Assembly: GCA_039707465.1 (NCBI GenBank) | Contig: CM077643.1 | Coordinates: 377,325,919 to 377,389,918 of the forward strand | From: Rhabdophis nuchalis | Lineage: Eukaryota; Chordata; Lepidosauria; Squamata; Natricidae | Direction: 5' to 3' | Length of the DNA stretch: 64,000 nucleotides | Shown: one piece after another, positions 58,857-64,000 of the stretch | Numbering within the stretch: the stretch's first letter is position 1 | Layout: every line of letters starts with the position of its first letter | The notes under the pieces: model-generated | What the model was told of the DNA's origin: nothing | Databases searched by the model: none | Seen by the model: the letters and a program-made list of their open reading frames with translations, nothing else | Translations under genes and position numbers: made by a program

Positions 58857-59337
58857 CAGGGGTGGGCTTCAAAAATTTCAACAACGAGTTCTCTGCCTGG
58901 TTGCTGGGTGGGCGTGGCCATGGTGGGCATGGCCCAGTCGGCCTCCTGCGCCATGGCCAGGGGTCATTTTTGCCTTGCCTAGGCTCCAGAGGCTTTCCTC
59001 AAGCCTCTGGGAGGGCAAGAACTGCTTCCCCCCAGGCTCTGGAGGCCCTCTGGGGGCTGGAAATGGGCCCATTTCTGCCCCTCCAGAACTTCCAAGAAGC
59101 CCATTTTCCCCCTCCCTGAGCCTCCATGCGGGCACTGCACTTATCTCACATCCAAAACAGGCCACATGGAGACTCCTGGGAGGGAAGGGGAGGAGAGCAG
59201 GAGGGGTAGAGGAGCGGGATGGGTGGGGCAAGGTGGGCGGGGTCAGCCGGGGTGGGATTTGGAGGTTCTCCGAACCAGCCATAATGTTAGCTACGGGTTC
59301 TCTCGAACCTGGGCGAACCCATAGCAGCCCATCCCTG
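58857..59337. mobile_element. hAT element, 'caggggtgggcttc' subfamily (481 bp)
   Basis: Ends CAGGGGTGGGCTTCAAAAAT and AGCAGCCCATCCCTG. Exact 8-bp TSD ttgttatc (58849-58856, 59338-59345). Open frames across it are compositional. Confidence 0.93.
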
Positions 59338-59403
59338 TTGTTATCCTACAAGGAAGCACCATTTAGAACATTGGGTTTTTTTCCAAACCTGGTAACTTTA
59401 AGA

Positions 59404-59538
59404 CAGGGATGTCCAAACTTGGGAACTTTAAGACTTGTGGACTTCAACTCCCAGATTTCCCCAGCCAGCTATGCTGGCTGGGGAATTCTGGGAGTTGAAG
59501 TCCACAAGTCTTAAAGTTCCCAAGTTTGGACATCCCTG
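59404..59538. mobile_element. Palindromic hAT MITE, family B (135 bp)
   Basis: Same ends as 58011. TSD ctttaaga / ctttacga (one mismatch). About 1.26 kb from the sister copy and almost identical to it. Confidence 0.95.
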
Positions 59539-59546
59539 CTTTACGA

Positions 59547-60272
59547 TAAGTGGACTTCAACTCCCCAGTCAGAAAACACTGACTTAGCGTTTCAAGCATT
59601 ATCAAATTTTTATTTTGCTTTTATGAACTGCATAAGAAAGAAAACAAAAATAATACAGAAGTGTCATTTGAGTTTAATGGGTTATTGCTGAAAAATTCAA
59701 TCTGGAAAGACGTGGTGTCATTTGTGGCAGGTTTCTAAAGTTTTGTTTGAAACAAAAGACCATTCCATAAATCCCATTGGCAGTCCTATGCCAATTTAAA
59801 AGGGAATTTGGTTTCTCATAACAAATACTTTTTAGCAAATGGTATTTGGCATCAATATTTGGACCAGTATCTGCAAGCGTTATTTGTTATCAGAAATGCT
59901 CAGTGCACAATTTAATTTCAAAAGATAAAATTAAATCATCCCCCCAAACCACTGAAAAACAATAGTCCTATTTACCATACCATGAATAATACAACTTCTC
60001 ATACATGCTTGCGCCAGTAACTAGAGATTGCTTGGGTCCAAGTTTTCCCTTACTTGGATCTAGGTTTTCCCTTGCTCTGATGGAGCAAACTGTTCTGTGG
60101 TGGACTCAACTTCTCTGGGCTAAATTATACGATCTGATTCAATTTTTGTCTTTTAAGCAAAAGCTCATCCAGCTAAAATATCCCTTTCTAAAGATGGTTT
60201 AAGAATGTCAGTTTATTAGTAGGTCTTCCACCCCAAATTTTCTCTGGGAGGTTGGAGAGAGACTCTGAAATT
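59547..60272. other. No recognisable feature
   Basis: AT-rich, no supported frame. Confidence 0.4.
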
Positions 60273-60280
60273 GTATAGAA

Positions 60281-60363
60281 CAGGGGTCTCCAACCTTGGC
60301 AACTTTAAGTACTTGTGGACTTGAAGTCCACAAGTCTTAAAGTTGCCAAGGTTGGAGCCCCTG
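60281..60363. mobile_element. Palindromic hAT MITE, family A, minimal (83 bp)
   Basis: Ends CAGGGGTCTCCAACCTTGGC and GCCAAGGTTGGAGCCCCTG. Exact TSD gtatagaa (60273-60280, 60364-60371). The arms meet almost without a loop (acttgtggacttgaagtcca). Confidence 0.95.
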
Positions 60364-61027
60364 GTATAGAAGATGGTCCTGAGGGTTGAACGAGGTGGTA
60401 CTTTTCAAAGGTCATTTCCTTCTCCTGTTGGCTGAAGTGTTCTAATTTAAATTTCACTCAAGGTTTGCTCCCTCCAGAGAACTTCATTCTGGCTCCAAAC
60501 CAATTTTTATAATGACGTCTAAAAACCCTAATTATAGTGGTGTCCACGAACCTTCTGTGCTTAGCCTTAATTCTTCTATTTAAAATAACTTAGTACACCA
60601 GTATAGGATTTCACAAACCTCCATTTATATTTGATATAACAAAACATGTTCTTGGAATTTCCCATTAGCTACAGCTGTAGATGTGTCTTACACAACATAA
60701 TTACTTAAAGACCTAACAGCTGCATCAGCATAGTTTATTAAGTCAGATTAATTTTAATCTTGGTTAGGGTTTTTTTGTTTGTTCGTTTCTGAGAGTGGTT
60801 CGTGATTGGTTTAGGTTATGGTTCAGTCATGTCCCACTGTCATGTCACCTCATAGGAATTCCATTATTCAGCTAAGAAGGTTGCACAAAGCCAGGTGAAA
60901 TGGAAGACAAGGTTAAGGAAAACCAAGTTGCAGTCCTAACTGTGCCCTACCTTTAATATAATGGGATCTTCCTCTGTTCTGTGAACAAAAGTGGCAAATT
61001 GGATACAAGTTTAGAATTTTGAGGACA
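60364..61027. other. No recognisable feature
   Basis: No supported gene or repeat. Confidence 0.4.
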
Positions 61028-61266
61028 AGCTTGTTTCCCCCAAAATAAGATCTCCCTGGATAATAAGCCCAATTGTGCTTTTGAACACATGCACTAAAAT
61101 AAGCCCTCCCCAAAAACATTGCAACATAGCAGCAGCCATGAGGTGATCATGCTTGCCATCTCCTGCACCTCAAAAATAATAAGACCTCCTTGAAAATAAG
61201 GCAAATTTCAGGCTTATTTCGGAGGTCAAAAGAAAATAAGACCCTGTCTTATTTTGGGGAAAAGAT
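61028..61266. mobile_element. TA-type MITE, 'tttccccaaaaataag' family, copy 3 (reverse)
   Basis: gcttgtttcccccaaaataag to gtcttattttggggaaaagat. The interior (tgggcttattatccaggga on the opposite strand) matches 37549 and 38141. TA borders are eroded. Confidence 0.8.
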
Positions 61267-61992
61267 GATAGAGGCAGTTATTAATATTTTAATCAGTCCA
61301 AAATTGTGACTGTGCTACCAATGGTTGATTATCTTGGAAATAATTCCATATCATGGGATGTTGGAGGTTATAACTTATTAACTTCCCTTAACAGAGAAAC
61401 TGGAAACAGTTTCTTGCTGGAATTGGTTTGAAACAGTTTGCCTGGTTGCTGAGGGGCCAAGAGATGGGTGGGGAGATAGAGGGCAAGAGGTCCTGAGAAC
61501 AGAGAAGGAAGCCTGCAGACCTCTGAGTTATCACAAAGAAAAGCCAGGGTTGGGTTGTAACCTTTGGGACTCTCTCCTGCCATGGCTTCAAGGCGTCCCT
61601 GATGAATTTGGTAACTATATTTATTTTTCCTTTTGTGAAATATGAAGAGTTGCTAATGAGAAGAATATGTTGCACTTTCCCTCTGGCAAACAATTCCCAT
61701 GGAAAGAGGCAAGCCGTTCTGCATCATTCTACTTTTCCTCAATTCTGCAAGATTCAGTCTTTGGTCATCTATTTATTGAAGCTGCTGGAACAGGAGGTTG
61801 ACTGAAAGGTAAGGTAGATTGACACCAAATGTGTATGTGTGGGTAAGTAAGGGTTTTTTTAGTGGGAGAGAAACACAATTGCCTTGGGTTCCATACATGG
61901 AGGGACCTCCTCCTCCTCTTCATCCAAAATATGGTAAAATGTTAAATAATCAGCTGGACCAATTCTCTTTTATTCAAGAGAGTCAAACCCCA
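61267..61992. other. No recognisable feature
   Basis: No supported gene or repeat. Confidence 0.35.
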
Positions 61993-62370
61993 TGTCAGGC
62001 ATTGGGCCTCCATTGCCACATTTAATGTTGTGGGAAAATGGGAGGGGGGATTATATGGAGTATGGGAGATATACAGTCATAATAACATTCCTTTCTCAGA
62101 GAATCAAGGACTCTTGCCCTGCACCTGCACCTGGAGTGGTGTGACTGGGAGGTATCCCCAGTTTTGGATGGTGCCTGATTGGGCCATGTGATGGACATGT
62201 GGGTGCTGGGCAGGGGTTGGACTTTCGTTTGGGTGGGGAAAACCTAGAAGCTTTCAGATTCGGGTTTTCCCAGATGTGCCAATGTGACATCTCTAATAGA
62301 ATGGAACGTTGAGGAACTTCAAGCCTCAGAGTCTTCTTCCGTTGGGGGAGTTACTTGGAACACCCTGACA
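61993..62370 (+). mobile_element. Solo LTR of a retrovirus-like/LTR retrotransposon, copy 1
   Basis: Begins TGTCAGG and ends CCTGACA (exact 7-bp inverted termini), flanked by ccca (61989-61992, 62371-62374). Homologous to the LTR at 63577, with blocks ggaccatgtga, gtgccaatgtgacatctcta and gttacttggaa. There is no internal coding region next to it. Confidence 0.8.
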
Positions 62371-63576
62371 CCCAAATCACAATTTTGAAATATCATGTTT
62401 CCATCTAAAGTGTTCCAAAGTATTCTGTTCTTGGTGTTTCCTCCTATATTCTCATTTGCAATACATTTATTTCAATGAAGGGGGGAAAAGAACAAAATTT
62501 GTCAGATGTAGGATGGAGTGGAAATAAAATGGATCAGGGTCCCTAATGAAGACTCTCCCTGAGTCTAAAAGTTTGTTTGTGTGTTAGATTTATAATATTG
62601 ACTTTTTCCAAGGTCTGGTGGTAAGAAAACAACTTTGATTTAAGTTTGGATCAGTATTCCCCAACCTCCTGTCCTCCAACTCTAATGGAACTATCCAAAA
62701 TAATGTCACAAGTAATTCAGTACAAAAGGTAAAGAAATGGGTATATTTGATTTGAACATTTATAAAAATGTATTTTTTCAATACATTTGGCCAATAAAGA
62801 AATACATGATATCAAGGACTATATAGTTGTTTTTTCTTCTTCAATTTCATTCCAATTTGTAAAGAAAAAATGCCTCTAGTGTTTTTGTTTTGCTTTCATA
62901 GCTGTACCATTAAAGTTTTTAAAAAAATCTTCATCCTTCCTCATTTTCTTTCCATTTAAAAAGTTCAGCATATTTTTTTCCCTACAATGGTTAGTGAAAT
63001 ACCTCCAGGAAGATTATGCCTCTCCATAGATACAGCAATTGTCCCTTATTTCCCAAGTTGATCTGTAGTCTTCCAGCTATTTGAGCATCCACAAAGAGAC
63101 ATTTTTCATTTGAGGAACAGCAGATATCATGTTTTGTGGGTACCAAGAGCAGATTCCAGAGCTCATGCTTGGATAAAATGCTAGGTGAATGGATGTGCTT
63201 GACTAGACCTGTGATGAGATGCTTCTAAGCTCTTGCATGTTGCCATTTGTTTAATTAGATTCCTTACTAGTGTGATTCAGATTTTTTTTATAGAAAGGAG
63301 TGCCAATAACCTGCCTATTCTCAAATTCCCTAGAAGTAGACCTGGGAGAAAGGTTGGAATGGGTGTTTCACCATTTCCTTGACCTCAGTTAGCATTTGCT
63401 CCGTAAGGCAGCCTCTTGTAAGAGATGCTGGATCACTTGCTGTCCAGGGCAAATATTGTAGATAGTTCCCAGGTTTGTATATCTCACTATTCAAGGGGAC
63501 ATCTGTTTTGTGTTCCATCACAGAGATTACACTACTGATGCTGCATCATAATGAGTTAAGTATAAGAGAAGGTAAG
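62371..63576. other. No recognisable feature between the LTRs
   Basis: No gag/pol-like frame, primer-binding site or polypurine tract was recognised, so the LTRs are read as independent solo copies. Confidence 0.5.
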
Positions 63577-63981
63577 TGTCAACCCTGAAGCTGACCTGAT
63601 TTAAGCCACCTTGGAGCTTCAGTGTTGCCACACTGGAGCTGAGGGATAGGGAGGGGGGATTAGAGATAGCTCTGGTTTTGTAGCCAAAATAAAATACTTT
63701 ATCTTGGGAACCAAGGACATTCTCACACCTGGCCAGAGGAAGGAGGAGTGATGTCACCAGACAATCAGACAATGCCTTGATTGGACCATGTGACTGATTG
63801 TTTGAGGAGGGGAAAAACTTTTACTCTTAATTAGGTGAAAACCACAGGAAACTTCAGAGTCGGTTTTCAATCGGTTTTCACCAGCCTGTGCCAATATGAC
63901 ATATCAAATACAACTATTCTTTGAGGAATCTACCTGCTTGGAGTTTTGTTTACTATGGGTATGTTACTTGGAATCCTGACA
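63577..63981 (+). mobile_element. Solo LTR, copy 2 (405 bp)
   Basis: Begins TGTCAACCC and ends ATCCTGACA. Exact 5-bp TSD gtaag (63572-63576, 63982-63986). An AATAAA-containing stretch (about 63688) lies mid-element. Same family as 61993-62370. Confidence 0.87.
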
Positions 63982-64000
63982 GTAAGGCTGATTCACAAGA

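Noticed and set aside
58849..59514. 221-codon + strand open frame
   Set aside because: It crosses a hAT element (58857-59337) and a palindromic MITE, so it is not a gene.
61993..63981. A single short provirus bounded by two LTRs
   Set aside because: Each LTR has its own flanking repeat (ccca; gtaag), they are well diverged, and no internal genes are seen.

Overview
This window is nuclear DNA of a reptile, most likely a snake. It holds one recognisable host exon in a dense, layered bed of transposable elements. The squamate assignment rests on the element mix: CR1, L2, BovB and L1 LINEs, tRNA-derived SINEs whose 3' tail resembles BovB, many short hAT elements with 8-bp target-site duplications (TSDs), and CR1-type 3' ends running into (ATTCT)n/(TAGAA)n pentamers, a pattern reported for advanced snakes. 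The host assignment is inference. The element structures are read directly from the sequence.

Host gene: the last coding exon of KCNK3 (TASK-1 two-pore potassium channel) lies at 47584-48491 on the + strand. It starts inside the first selectivity-filter codon (G|GC of GYG) and ends with the family's C-terminal KRRSSV. I found no exon 1, so positions 1-47583 are probably KCNK3 intron 1 (inferred). The 15.5 kb after the exon holds 3' UTR and intergenic DNA, with no second host gene that I can recognise.

Layout. 1-7 kb: hAT ends, a CR1 3' end, an L3/CR1-like LINE fragment, palindromic and Charlie-like hAT elements, and a TA-flanked element. 7-15 kb: a 70-bp-arm inverted repeat, a tRNA SINE, microsatellites, a hAT carrying an L2 tail, and an L1 relic carrying another L2 tail. 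16.1-20.3 kb: a layered locus in which a SINE is split by an L1 3' end, and the DNA between that SINE and a CR1 3' end is split by a hAT that is itself split by a 2.9-kb L2. A much less disturbed inverted paralogue lies at 33.4-33.9 kb. 21-29 kb: hAT elements, a CR1 that runs into a pentamer array, a BovB fragment split by a hAT, and an L2 3' end. 31-38 kb: TA-flanked elements and a CR1 nested in a CR1. 39.8-43.5 kb: a 3.3-kb CR1 (ORF1 esterase part, endonuclease, reverse transcriptase) lying inside a hAT. 44.6-47.4 kb: an imperfect duplication beside the KCNK3 exon, containing a CR1 that carries a hAT MITE with an exact TSD. 51.7-53.4 kb: a young 5'-truncated L1 with an 18-bp TSD and a 529-codon open frame. 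58-64 kb: more hAT copies and two solo LTRs.

No bacterial-type system, CRISPR array, rRNA or functional tRNA gene is present. The value of the window lies in its readable insertion history: about two dozen exact or near-exact TSDs, several nested insertions, and two internal comparisons (a near-empty site and an uninterrupted homologous sequence).
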